NCBI GenBank assembly: GCA_963931865.1
Contig: OZ007511.1
Span: 12,560,081 to 12,624,080 of the forward strand
Direction: 5' to 3'
Origin: Axinella damicornis
Lineage: Eukaryota > Porifera > Demospongiae > Axinellida > Axinellidae
DNA length: 64,000 nucleotides
Within the stretch, counting starts at the first letter, position 1. Each line of letters starts with the position of its first letter. Of this stretch, positions 1 to 14,156 are shown piece by piece. The notes beneath the pieces were generated by a model. It was not told where the DNA came from and did no database searches. It saw only the letters and a list, made by a program, of their open reading frames with translations. The translations under genes and the position numbers were made by a program.

Positions 1-1699
1 CTGTACAACGACGACTGGCAATATCATATCCTCAGTGAAATTGAGAAGTCTATAGTCTCCAACCAGGCATTTCTATTTGCATTTCGGAGAAACAATGTCG
101 TAAAGATATTTACACGTATCACCGTCTGCCACACCCACTCGGCCAACAACAGTATCCAGTGCTCTACCAACCCCCTCGGGATCTATCTATGGAGCGACAC
201 ATTCCAGAGATCAATGGAAACATTATCAGCAAACTTTGCACTGATGGACTTGGGTATACTGTCTATACTAACACGTGCAATAGTGAGCAGCTCAGGAACT
301 TTAACATTACAAAGATCAGAACCATTCTTTCGAGTTCGAACCCCTTACGCCACTGAGATTACCCTGAATGCTACCGTGCTATGTCCCCTGCAAGATGGCT
401 TTGGAGTGGAGAGATACATGCAGATACTGCAGCGAGCATGGGAGAATTTTATACCCTGGGTAAGCAGTTGTGTTCCAGCCTCATTCCAACGACTTACAGT
501 ATGGAAGTGTATAGGCCTAAACATTTTGACTTAACTTTAAACAGGACAAAGCTTTGTGTGTTCTGGGTGTGTGTAGTTATATGCATATATCATTAACCCT
601 CCTACAGCTAAAATCCTATGGTCAAGCTAACGGACAACCAGTGCAATTCGACAACAGCGAGAGAGGGAGCTACTATATTCAAGCTGATGCCATCAATCCA
701 TCAGCAAATATTTTCCACGGCAACTACAATAACATTCTACTTACCTTTCATATCCTGTTGATCATTCTGGTCATGTTTGCCATCGTAAGAATTACCCCAA
801 TTGCTTACCTGAGAGTACTTCGGAAGACAGAACTTTCAAAAGCACACTCCAGTACGCTCTCAATCTACTGGGCCGTGGTGTTCTTTTCCTGTGCATACTG
901 CACGCTTGTCCTCCTGCTCTACCTCTTCTGGCTCGTCATGGTCATAGCGGCCGTGTCTGGAGCTGGTTGGGGGATCGGACTGACAAGAACAAACATGAGG
1001 CCACTAGTAACGGGTTTGATCCTTCTGCCCCTCCTTGCATTGCTACAACTTGGCGCCTGCATCTGGGTGATCCAGTCTAATGCAGCCCACATTGGTCTCC
1101 CTTGTGCATGCTGTTCTTGTCACTCTAGTTGTCGTGGAAACCAGTTCTGCTGCTTGAAGCAATCTCAATGTGCGAAGCTGATTGACACACTTGCCCTCTG
1201 GAACATTGTGATGGCCATACAGTCCCTTGCTTTCAGCATAGTCGGACTTGGCATCCAACTTGCAGCGAATCCTCTACCAACCATTGGTGCTGTTTGCTTG
1301 TTAGGATCAAGCCTGTTTCTTGTTGCCATGGTGACAGCTCACATTGTACAGACTACCCAAAATCAAGCTGCATACAACCTAGTGACTGCAGTCAAGCTAA
1401 TCATCGTGATCTTAGTTAGCTTGATTTTTCTTGCAATCGTTGCCCTATCGTTGGTGGTCTACATTGCTTACACTACCAGCAGGTTGGATACTACCGCAAT
1501 AGGCAGCTTTGTAGCAGCAGTTGGATCATCCTTGATCCTTTCGGGAGCAGGATGGCTTACAAAATCTCGTCTCCTTACGACCGAAGATGAGAATGGGACC
1601 ACACCACTGGAAGAGGCACAAACCACTGACACTGACAACAACACGGGGATTGCATCAATCGGCATGAAACTTGTTCGTAAAACAGTGGATTCAGTTTGA
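1..1699 (+). CDS. Multi-pass membrane protein of unknown family, tandem copy 1 (5' end cut by window)
   Basis: Exons are 1-459 (open at the left edge) and 608-1699; the intron 460-607 is GT-AG and phase 0. The visible part is 516 residues. The first exon encodes an N-glycosylation-rich, probably extracellular domain with paired cysteines. The second encodes about seven hydrophobic segments and, between two of them, a loop with about ten cysteines in under 30 residues (around bases 1105-1180). The C-terminal tail is polar and acidic, then basic. It is almost identical to the copy at 4145-5985, with only a handful of replacements, for example in the acidic tail. I do not recognise the family. 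An orphan receptor- or transporter-like protein is possible, but no function can be assigned. Confidence 0.75.
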
Positions 1700-2179
1700 A
1701 AAGGGCAGCAATACTTCCAATACTGAACTGAAATGGTTGCAGCCAGCACACAACTTATGCATACACACCTATTCACATCCACAGAAAATGACATTCTCAG
1801 CACTCATTATACTCATTATACTTATGTACACCACACCCACCACCATCTGATTTTTATACTTCATGCAATAGCAGGGACACAAGCTGATACATGTACAAGC
1901 ATCCGTCAAGCTCCTCAAATCATATCCTCACAGTGCTGCACGCACTTGTTATATTACCGGGTCATTTTTTGTAACCCATTTGCTTATTGAGTTGTCACAC
2001 ACTTGCTCGCGTAGAAAAGCATCCAATTTTTCACAAACCACACGCTTACTGTGTAACCCGAGGACCATAAGAAATTACACACTTACTAAGCAGCTGCAGC
2101 ACACCCCAACCAATCACGTCAAGCGTCACCCTAGTAATGAGCATCGACATCTTGGGTAGGCCTCTTTTTCATTTGAAAC

Positions 2180-2260
2180 AGCTTCCACAACACAAAGCTC
2201 CCGCTCTACACACTTCCTAGGCAATGAGTAAACACTGCTGTCACGCATGTGAAGGCTCTC
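2180..2260 (+). pseudogene. Second degenerate copy of the CTR9-exon relic
   Basis: The core CTTCCACAACAC followed by AGCTCCCGCTCTA matches the relic at 2750-2775 and the CTR9 exon. The flank CACTTCCTAGGCAATGAGTA continues the match to the 2721 relic. The 5' half of the exon is not recognisable here, so this is a shorter, older or recombined copy. Confidence 0.45.
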
Positions 2261-2720
2261 ACACACAAAGCAAGACTGGTAGCCGCGCGAGGAGAATTCA
2301 TACGGTTGAGAACAGATTTTTGCAGTGCAATTGGTCCAGGTTACAAATTCGACACCTGGCAAGCTTATGTAAGTACAACTCCTACAACAAAATGTGCCTC
2401 ATAAGTTGATACGTACATGTACAGAGATCTACAGTCAAGCACCTCAAATCCACACACACAGTGCTACACTCTCGTTAAATTCCAGAGTCCGTTCATTTGA
2501 AAATCAGATGTCACTTGTTTGTGAAACTGCCTTTATATATTAAGTATCAAAACTCATGCAGTGTTACTATACTGGTCTGTATTGCATTGAACAACAAACA
2601 ACTCGGCCTGCATGATACTGTGCGTATACAGGTGGGGTGGTTTGACAGTGAAGTACGTATGATAGGGAAGCCAACAACAGAACTATGTTTTAATTGCTGG
2701 TTAAGTCCTGCTACTCACAG

Positions 2721-2800
2721 TATGTGAAATGTCTTTACGAGTTCTACAGCTTCCACAACACAGAGCTCCTGCTCTATTCACTTCCCAGGCAGTGAGTAAA
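2721..2800 (+). pseudogene. Relic of a CTR9 TPR exon, inverted relative to CTR9
   Basis: The first 57 bases match the start of the CTR9 exon at 8992-9108 (which is on the - strand) at about 49 of 57 positions. A CAG acceptor is kept directly in front. The reading [19 protein letters not shown] parallels the CTR9 residues [19 protein letters not shown]. Similarity then fades and a TGA follows near 2793. The relic is on the + strand, opposite to CTR9. Its counterparts are at 2180-2260 and 6833-6920. It could be an exonised or retained fragment; I see no complete gene around it. Confidence 0.6.
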
Positions 2801-3652
2801 CCCTTGCACGTGAGGGCTTGATCTTGTCTTAAACTACTTGGTGATGGTGGTTCCAGGCATCTTCTGCAAAGTCTGATTCTCCAGCTCACCCCTCTGCTAC
2901 TCAGGGTAGTTAAGGCTGCCTCAAGTTTTTTTTCTCAGAATGAATTCTATTTCAAGCTCTGCACTTTAAAGCTCTGCAGGCAAGATGGGAAGCCATGCAA
3001 GGGGAATCACTCATGTCGCTGGGAACAGCTCAAGAAGCATCAGCTAACCAGCTGCTTTTGAACAGAGTAAAGTCTGCTGCAAACTGTACTATATTACATG
3101 CTATCTGTAGTATATGTGCTAATGTGCTACCTCTTGGATTGGTAGGCACTAATGTGTTACTTTGTAAGCACTAATGTGTTACTCTGTAATCACCTTATGT
3201 GTGGTATTTGGTGTTATGGTTTTGTATAAAAGGTTTGTTTTTCAGTGTGTCAAATCAATTCAGTGTGATTTGTGTCAAATCAAGTTGTTATTCAGAAGTT
3301 CCATAAGAGTCCGATAGTAGCGTGCGAAGCATCACAGACGTGCGGCAAGGAGGAGCTAGTGCGGCACCGAGGTGATTGCGAGGGTCGATCGTGGAGGATC
3401 GAGCCCACATATTTTACACTATCTTCTGGATTTGTAGGCACTAATGTTTTACTTTGTAATCACCTTGTTGTGCTACGTACATGTTGCTGAGTACATAGTC
3501 AATCAGAGTTGTGAGGATCACCTGATATAACAAAACAGCTTGTAAATAAGTGAGGAGTTTTGTAGCAGTGCTTCCGACAAAGTGAACATGACGAAGTGGA
3601 CAAGTACGTAGTCTACAGCTTGTGAACTGACTGTGATTGTTCTTCATTGCAG

Positions 3653-3803
3653 GAGCTAATATTGCTGCAAGGAGTGTTGAACTTGTGCCTGCTATGAACA
3701 CGGCTACACCAAAAGACTTCCTACAGTACGTGAGTGCTATCACAGAGTGGGTGGGTACAATCAGTGGACTGGCTAAAGTTGTTCAGCCTCTTCTGACTTG
3801 GTA
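3653..3803 (+). CDS. Candidate terminal exon, unit 1, unknown protein
   Basis: It follows a good acceptor (TCTTCATTGCAG). It reads ANIAARSVELVPAMNTATPK and onward to a TAA at 3801, with a possible donor GTGAGT at 3730. A diverged counterpart lies at 7328-7413, so the segment is part of the tandem unit. No upstream exon could be linked, and function is unknown. It may be a fossil or a non-coding exon. Confidence 0.3.
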
Positions 3804-4144
3804 AATGTTATACTACTGCAAGTGCTAGGTCCTGGCTACCATACTCATGAATGGTGGTTGTATTAGTGAGGTTATAGTACGGCTATAACTGAAGAACCAA
3901 TGAATGGCATTTGTTTGTGTGATTGTGGCATAGGAATTAACCAATCTTATGGGCCTCCATCACTGGCTGTCAGAACGTGCCCATTAGAAGAAACCAAGGA
4001 GTGTGCGACACTGTTGAACCATTAAGTTCATGTTAAACATGAGGGGTGACATATAGCATCATCATGACCAATTCGCTTGCACCCGGCTCAGCAACAAACA
4101 CCTACAGGGTTCCATACCACCTACTTTTCCTTCCAATCCACAGG

Positions 4145-5985
4145 ATGAAACTATTGTATGTCGCACTACTCCTCAGCTTGCTGGTGCTCCAGCGAGGAGC
4201 ACCCTGCAGTGCAGTACCAGAAATAGCATTCACAATCAGCTCCCCGGACGGCATTGACTGCAACTCCACAGGAGCACTGTACAACGACGACTGGCAATAT
4301 CATATCCTCAGTGAAATTGAGAAGTCTATAGTCTCCAACCAGGCATTTCTATTTGCATTTCGGAGAAACAATGTCGTAAAGATATTCACACGTATCACCG
4401 TCTGCCACAACCACTCGGCCAACAACAGTATCCAGTGCTCTACCAACCCCCTCGGGATCTATCTATGGAGCGACACATTCCAGAGATCAATGGAAACATT
4501 ATCAGCGAACTTTGCACTGATGGACTTGGGTATACTGTCTATACTAACACGTGCAATAGTGAGCAGCTCAGGAACTTTAACATTACAAAGATCAGAACCA
4601 TTCTTTCGAGTTCGAACCCCTTACGCCACTGAGATTACCCTGAATGCTACCGTGCTATGTCCCCTGCAAGATGGCTTTGGAGTGGAGAGATACATGCAGA
4701 TACTGCAGCGAGCATGGGAGAATTTTATACCCTGGGTAAGCAGTTGTGTTCCAGCCTCATTCCAACGACTTACAGTATGGAAGTGTATAGGCCTAAACAT
4801 TTTGACTTAGCTTTAAACAGGACAAAGCTTTGTGTGTTCTGCATGGGTGTGTGTAGTTATATGCATATATCACTAACGTTAACCCTCCTACAGCTAAAAT
4901 CCTATGGTCAAGCTAATGGACAACCAGTGCAATTCGACAACAGCAAGAGAGGGAGCTACTATATTCAAGCTGATGCCATCAATCCATCAGCAAATATTTT
5001 CCACGGCAACTACAATAACATTCTACTTACCTTTCATATCCTGTTGATCATTCTGGTCATGTTTGCCATCGTAAGAATTACCCCAATTGCTTACCTGAGA
5101 GTACTTCGGAAGACAGAACTTTCAAAAGCACACTCCAGTACGCTCTCAATCTACTGGGCCGTGGTGTTCTTTTCCTGTGCATACTGCACGCTTGTCCTCC
5201 TGCTCTACCTCTTCTGGCTCGTCATGGTCATAGCGGCCGTGTCTGGAGCTGGTTGGGGGATCGGACTGACAAGAACAAACATGAGGCCACTAGTAACGGG
5301 TTTGATCCTTCTGCCCCTCCTTGCATTGCTACAACTTGGCGCCTGCATCTGGGTGATCCAGTCTAATGCAGCCCACATTGGTCTCCCTTGTGCATGCTGT
5401 TCTTGTCACTCTAGTTGTCGTGGAAACCAGTTCTGCTGCTTGAAGCAATCTCAATGTGCGAAGCTGATTGACACACTTGCCCTCTGGAACATTGTGATGG
5501 CCATACAGTCCCTTGCTTTCAGCATAGTCGGACTTGGGATCCAACTTGCAGCGAATCCTCTACCAACCATTGGTGCTGTTTGCTTGTTAGGATCAAGCCT
5601 GTTTCTTGTTGCCATGGTGACAGCTCACATTGTACAGACTACCCAAAATCAAGCTGCATACAACCTAGTGACTGCAGTCAAGCTAATCATCGTGATCTTA
5701 GTTAGCTTGATTTTTCTTGCACTCGTTGCCCTATCGTTGGTGGTCTACATTGCTTACACTACCAGCAGGTTGGACACTACCGCAATAGGCAGCTTTGTAG
5801 CTGCAGTCGGATCATCCTTGATCCTATCGGGAGCAGGATGGCTTACAAAATCTCGTCTCCTTACGACAGAAGATGAGAATGGGACCACACCACTGGAAGA
5901 AGCAAAAACCACCGACACTGACAACGACATAGGGATTGCATCAATCGGCATGAAACTTGTTCGTAAAACAGTGGATTCAGTTTGA
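4145..5985 (+). CDS. Multi-pass membrane protein of unknown family, tandem copy 2 (complete)
   Basis: Exons are 4145-4735 and 4894-5985 (intron GT-AG, phase 0), giving 560 residues. I chose the ATG at 4145 because it opens a classic signal peptide (MKLLYVALLLSLLVL, then a small-residue cleavage region at APCSA). An upstream in-frame ATG at 4046 would bury that signal peptide, and the CAG just before 4144 may be a 5'UTR acceptor. A glycosylated ectodomain of about 190 residues with several Cys follows. Exon 2 has about seven membrane segments, a very Cys-rich loop at about 5391-5465, and a tail ending KTVDSV. Its close twin is at 1-1699; the intron here is 10 bp longer. The family is not recognised. 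Confidence 0.8.
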
Positions 5986-7327
5986 AAAGGGTAGCAGTGC
6001 TCCTAATACTGAACTGAAACAGTCAGTGCACAACTTACGCATGCACACACAAGAAGCATTATACACATCCACAGAAAATCAGCAACAGACTCCGTTAAGC
6101 TTATGTACACTACACCCAATAAGCCACACCCACCACCATCTGACTTCATGTGTATTCATGCAATAGCTTGGACACAAGCTGATACGTACATGCAGTAAAG
6201 CACCTCAATCCACACCTATAGTGTTGCATACACTTATTACATAGATTCCTGGGTGATTTTGATCTATTTTTTTTGTAATCAATGCCATTTGTTCTGTCAA
6301 GCTTGCCCAAACCAAATTTCACTTCGCCATAGTTTACATACATACTAAGTACGTATCATAGTTAGTATGCATCCCCCACTGTGCAGCATCTCCACCACCG
6401 AGAAGACTTACGGTACGCGTTTTTAAAATTTATGCCAAGTTTCAGAATGCTTTTCCAACATTTGTTTGCAGCGCAGCTTCACCGCACAACCAGAAGCCTT
6501 CTTCCGAGAATCGAAAGGTTTTTTTCCCGAAGACGCAGAAGGCTTCTTTTGAAGAGCACGGGCTTTGTATGTATCTAAGTTTCCGGAAAATGGTGCAGCT
6601 TCGCTTACGAACTTCCAGAACTTCTTTTAGGCCTTCCGTAGCTACGTTTAGCTCTTCCAGAGCCATCATCCGATTACCGTCACCCAATTTCATTTCATGC
6701 TATAACATTGTTGATGCCTTCATCATTAATATTATGTAAAGTATGGTGTGTATAGAGGTCGGATGGTTGGTTCGGCAGTGATAAGGATGCCAAGGACAGA
6801 GCAATTAATTCCTGCAGTTTATGCTCATGCAGTGTATGAGAATTACAAGTTTCAAAAAACAGAGTTCATCTAGCTCTACTTGGTCCTTAGACACTGGGAA
6901 AACACTGCAGTCATTAGTGTGAGAATTTTCACACTGCAAAAGAACACTACCAGTTACGCATAGTTATGGTAATCAGATTCACGACTCAAAATGCAGACTG
7001 AGCATTAATTTGCAGATTGTAACCTGCTTGCGAACACCTGTAACTAAGTGGAAAGTTTTGTACCAGAAAGAAAGACAGGTGCTAAACAAACACAGCACTA
7101 GTTTGCCAATTGTAAGTTTACAAACACCTGTGAAAAGTTCTGTACCACAGAGGAAGACAAACGATAAAGACGACATTAGTTTTCATGTTAACAGGTCAAT
7201 TGTGAAATGCTTTGAACTGCTCATAAGCGAAAAGTACTGTACTAGTAGTTTCTGACATGCATACATACGTAGAATAAAAGTTGCAAATTAGCACAGTTGG
7301 AGCTGAGGATTTGCTAATTTATTGTAG
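5986..7327. other. Spacer after membrane-protein copy 2; dispersed repeat, no gene seen
   Basis: It contains the third CTR9-exon relic (about 6833). At about 6430-6690 it also holds a segment related to 12640-12860 and, less clearly, to 8290-8570; all share runs like CGGAAAGCTTCTTCC and TAAGTTTCC. I take this as an old dispersed repeat. No intact reading frame is credible. Confidence 0.4.
6833..6920 (+). pseudogene. Third, most degenerate CTR9-exon relic, in tandem unit 2
   Basis: A TATGAGAA start, an ACAGAG...TAGCTCTAC core and an ACACTGGGAAAACACTG tail line up with the relic at 2721-2800. It sits at the equivalent place of the second tandem unit: about 850 bp after the gene end, compared with about 1,020 bp in unit 1. 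It has internal stops. Confidence 0.35.
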
Positions 7328-7413
7328 GAGCTTATAGGATCGCTGAAGTAGTGTCCAACTCATCCTTACAACTGGTTCCAATCCTAGTGCTGAACAATGC
7401 TACAATACCCCTG
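7328..7413 (+). CDS. Candidate exon, unit 2, paralogous to the one at 3653
   Basis: It is flanked by TTGTAG and GTAAGT and reads 28 residues without a stop (AYRIAEVVSNSSLQLVPILV, then LNNATIPL). Both this and the 3653 exon start in phase 1 after GAGCT, and both keep a LVP core. No partner exons were identified. Confidence 0.3.
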
Positions 7414-7746
7414 GTAAGTACTACAAAAATATGCCAATCTGTACCTTACTTACAAGTTGGATGGCTTTGATGATGAACTTTGATGGGATGCCGAAAGAGT
7501 GAGCACTTGTTTTGGCCGTGTTTACCATTAGCATCCCATGTTTGGCTGCCTTTGTATAGCATTTGTACTTGTAATGCATTGTGTATCTGCTGCTATATTA
7601 AACTGTTTAACCCTGTGCGCATGTACATGTGCAAGCGGGGCTAAGCATCAGTCAGATTGTGTGTGTTGGGGCAGCTACAGTGAATTGGGCAGTCTTGGGC
7701 CAAACTTTCTGTACGATTTCATCGTTGCAAAGAGCCTTGCAAAATC

Positions 7747-7789
7747 TAGTCTCTGTACCAGACCCTCCCCCGGTCTGGTACCGAGACTA
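7747..7789. repeat. Short hairpin element with TAGTCTC...GAGACTA ends
   Basis: A 43-bp near-perfect hairpin (stem TACCAGACC against GGTCTGGTA). It resembles the TAGCCTCG foldback family seen elsewhere in this window but has slightly different ends. I see no clear target duplication. Confidence 0.45.
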
Positions 7790-7943
7790 GGCTTATAAGT
7801 GTACCGTTTCTGAGATTTGGAGAGATTTTTTTGTATTGGCATATATTGCGCGTATGTCATATCCCTACATACAGAGTCTACCGACTCTGTGATACGTAAC
7901 TGCTGTGTGTTTTCCAATGAATTCTAGCCACTAAAACACAAAC

Positions 7944-12007
<4,064 letters not shown>

Positions 12008-12064
12008 CTGTAACCAACAGTAACAAAGGGTTAACTTGACAGTCCAAAAGCTGAACATTGTTCC

Positions 12065-12268
12065 CAACCAAAACCATAACTACATAGCAGGCTGTAACCA
12101 TGACTACACGGCAGGCTGTAACCATGACTACACGGCAGGCTGTAACCATGACTACACAGCAGGCTGTAACCATGGGCTGTAACCATGACTACATAGCAGG
12201 CTGTAACCATGACTACACAGCAGGTTGTAACCATGGGCTGTAACCATGACTACATAGCAGGCTGTAAG
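12065..12268. repeat. Minisatellite, 24-bp unit (GTAACCATGACTACAC-GCAGGCT)
   Basis: About eight copies, some shortened to GTAACCATGGGCT. It starts 57 bp inside the giant CTR9 intron, upstream of exon 11879-12007. Confidence 0.8.
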
Positions 12269-12269
12269 T

Positions 12270-14150
12270 GTTTTATGTACTTACAACATCTCTATACACA
12301 ACATGGTCACATGTGATCAAGTGATACTTGAGCAACTTAGCCATCTGGTTTACAAAAAATGTTTGCCCAAAATAGCATGGTCAACAAATTCTCACGCACT
12401 GCTTGCACAGTGATGTTGCTATCTTAAGAGAATTCAGATCTTGCAATAATAGTCTAGCAAGAATCTTGCCTCAATTCCTGCATGTGTTCTGCAAGATCTG
12501 ACAAGTAATTAATCCCTAAGAATTTACTAAATCATGTCTGGCAAGAATCTTCTCGCAACATCCTGTGAAGCGTACAGTATGCAACAATTGTGGTACTAGT
12601 ATGAGTACAAACTCAATATTATATGGCACATGACAAAATATGATGCCGACCCTCAAGCCTCGGAACATTCGGAAAGCTTCTTCCAAGAAATGGAAGGTGT
12701 CAGCAAAAGGCTTCCTGGGAATAGCGCTGGCTATGTACAGAACATAAGTTTCCAAAAAGCAGTGGAGCTTCTGCTTACGGACCTTTAGGAGCTTCATGTA
12801 TAGGTATTCTGGAGCTACGCTTAGGTCTTCTGGACCTTAGGTTATAAGCGGAAATCCGGCACAGTGATGGAATAGGTTCTGCAAACGGCATGTACCTTAC
12901 AACAGATTCAGCGCTAGCTGCATTGATAGGTTATCTACAGGTTCATGCAGTGTGCAGAGCCCCTGGGTTAAAACTCCAGCTGGGTCAGAGGTGAGTGATT
13001 CCATGGGCAGCCAAATTTCCATAAGATGTCACATCCCAGATAGGAGCAAAGTACACTCCAGTGCTCATGGGTGAACGTGCTCTTTGAATTCAAGTGCGAT
13101 CATTCACTGAGTGGCAATGACCCTTTGTGACACTGAATTGAGTGTTGAGAATGATGCTGATCAGAACACAGACCACGCATGAACAGCAATGACTAATTAC
13201 ACAATGCAACACAGATAGAATGGAAAATCCTAGCATGTCATTGAGTTGTTTTGTGCTTGGAAAGTTGGTCAACAATGGTGAGATGTCTGTCCACCATTGG
13301 GCACAAGCTTCCCAGTGGACAATTACTGACAATCAAACCAAGCACAAGTCCTTGAGGTTCCAGACACAGAAGCTAGAGAATTGTTGCATGGCTGTACGCA
13401 TGTACGTACATGCTACAATCGCAACAGTATATACAATGTACCCACAGACCTAACAACTAGCAGGTTCTGGGGGAGAGCTTTTCAATGACATTATATGTAT
13501 CTAATTATACGTATCTACATGTACCGTGCACAATGCATCTTCTCCATCATAAATGCAAGTAATACACTGATGGGAATGGCCCAAGAATGAGGCTATGAGC
13601 ATGTACGCAAGATAGTTACAACTCTCAGCAGTGAGCCTTGAAGAGTGTCATGCACAACACCAGTGATTCCCATATTGGCAAGCGCTTAGTTCCCACACAA
13701 TGCACCAGCAGGCTATGAGCATGTACGCATGATAGTTACCACTCTCAGCAGTGAGCTGTGAAGAGTGGTAGATAAATACAGCAGAGGTCAAGCTGATGAG
13801 TGCTGCATCAATAAATTAAACAGCACACCATGCAGTGCAGTAGTATGTAATTCCCACACTGGCAAGCTTTACCCAGGGCAGCAATTCCCACATTAGCAAG
13901 TCACATTCACCAGCAGGTCTTCCCACACAACCAGCCTGGAAACCCTAACAAACCAATTTACACTCACTGAGCAACACCTGGCAAACAGGCAAGCACAAAC
14001 CTGCACCAGAACAAGTCAGAGTTGCAGTTACACACTGACAGAGACAGTTTGTTTTTAGCTTCTCTACCAACCGAAAGATAGCTGTGTTTGGGCTTGTACA
14101 CACTACTCAACCTGAGAGGTACGTGTAGCTATCGCTTGGGCAGAGGAAAG
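12270..14150. other. Intronic spacer between CTR9 exon and first kelch gene
   Basis: Contains a dispersed-repeat copy at 12640-12860 (related to 6430-6690) and a direct repeat of about 60 bp with ~119-bp spacing at 13591 and 13710 (GGCTATGAGCATGTACGCA). From about 13900 it holds sequence shared with the upstream regions of the other kelch genes (CACCTG.C.A....GCAAGCA), probably the promoter part of the tandem unit. No other gene is seen. Confidence 0.45.
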
Positions 14151-14156
14151 AGAAAG

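Larger units (their letters stand above)
1700..3652. other. Spacer after membrane-protein copy 1; no intact gene seen
   Basis: AT-rich spacer with stop codons in all frames. It holds two degenerate relics of one CTR9 exon (about 2180-2260 and 2721-2800, annotated separately) and diverged counterparts of 5986-7327. I see no complete gene, RNA gene or clear transposon ends. Confidence 0.5.
1..7413 (+). repeat. Tandem duplication of a ~4.28-kb block holding the membrane-protein gene
   Basis: Base 1 matches base 4277 and base 608 matches base 4894, so the offset is 4276-4286 bp. Coding parts are nearly identical. Downstream sequence (1700-3730 against 5986-7413) is clearly related but much more diverged and contains indels. 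The pattern fits an older duplication whose genic part was later homogenised, or simply stronger constraint on the gene. Confidence 0.75.

Noticed and set aside
1043..1258. Antisense frames in the membrane-protein genes
   Set aside because: Present in both copies only because the DNA is duplicated; no independent support.
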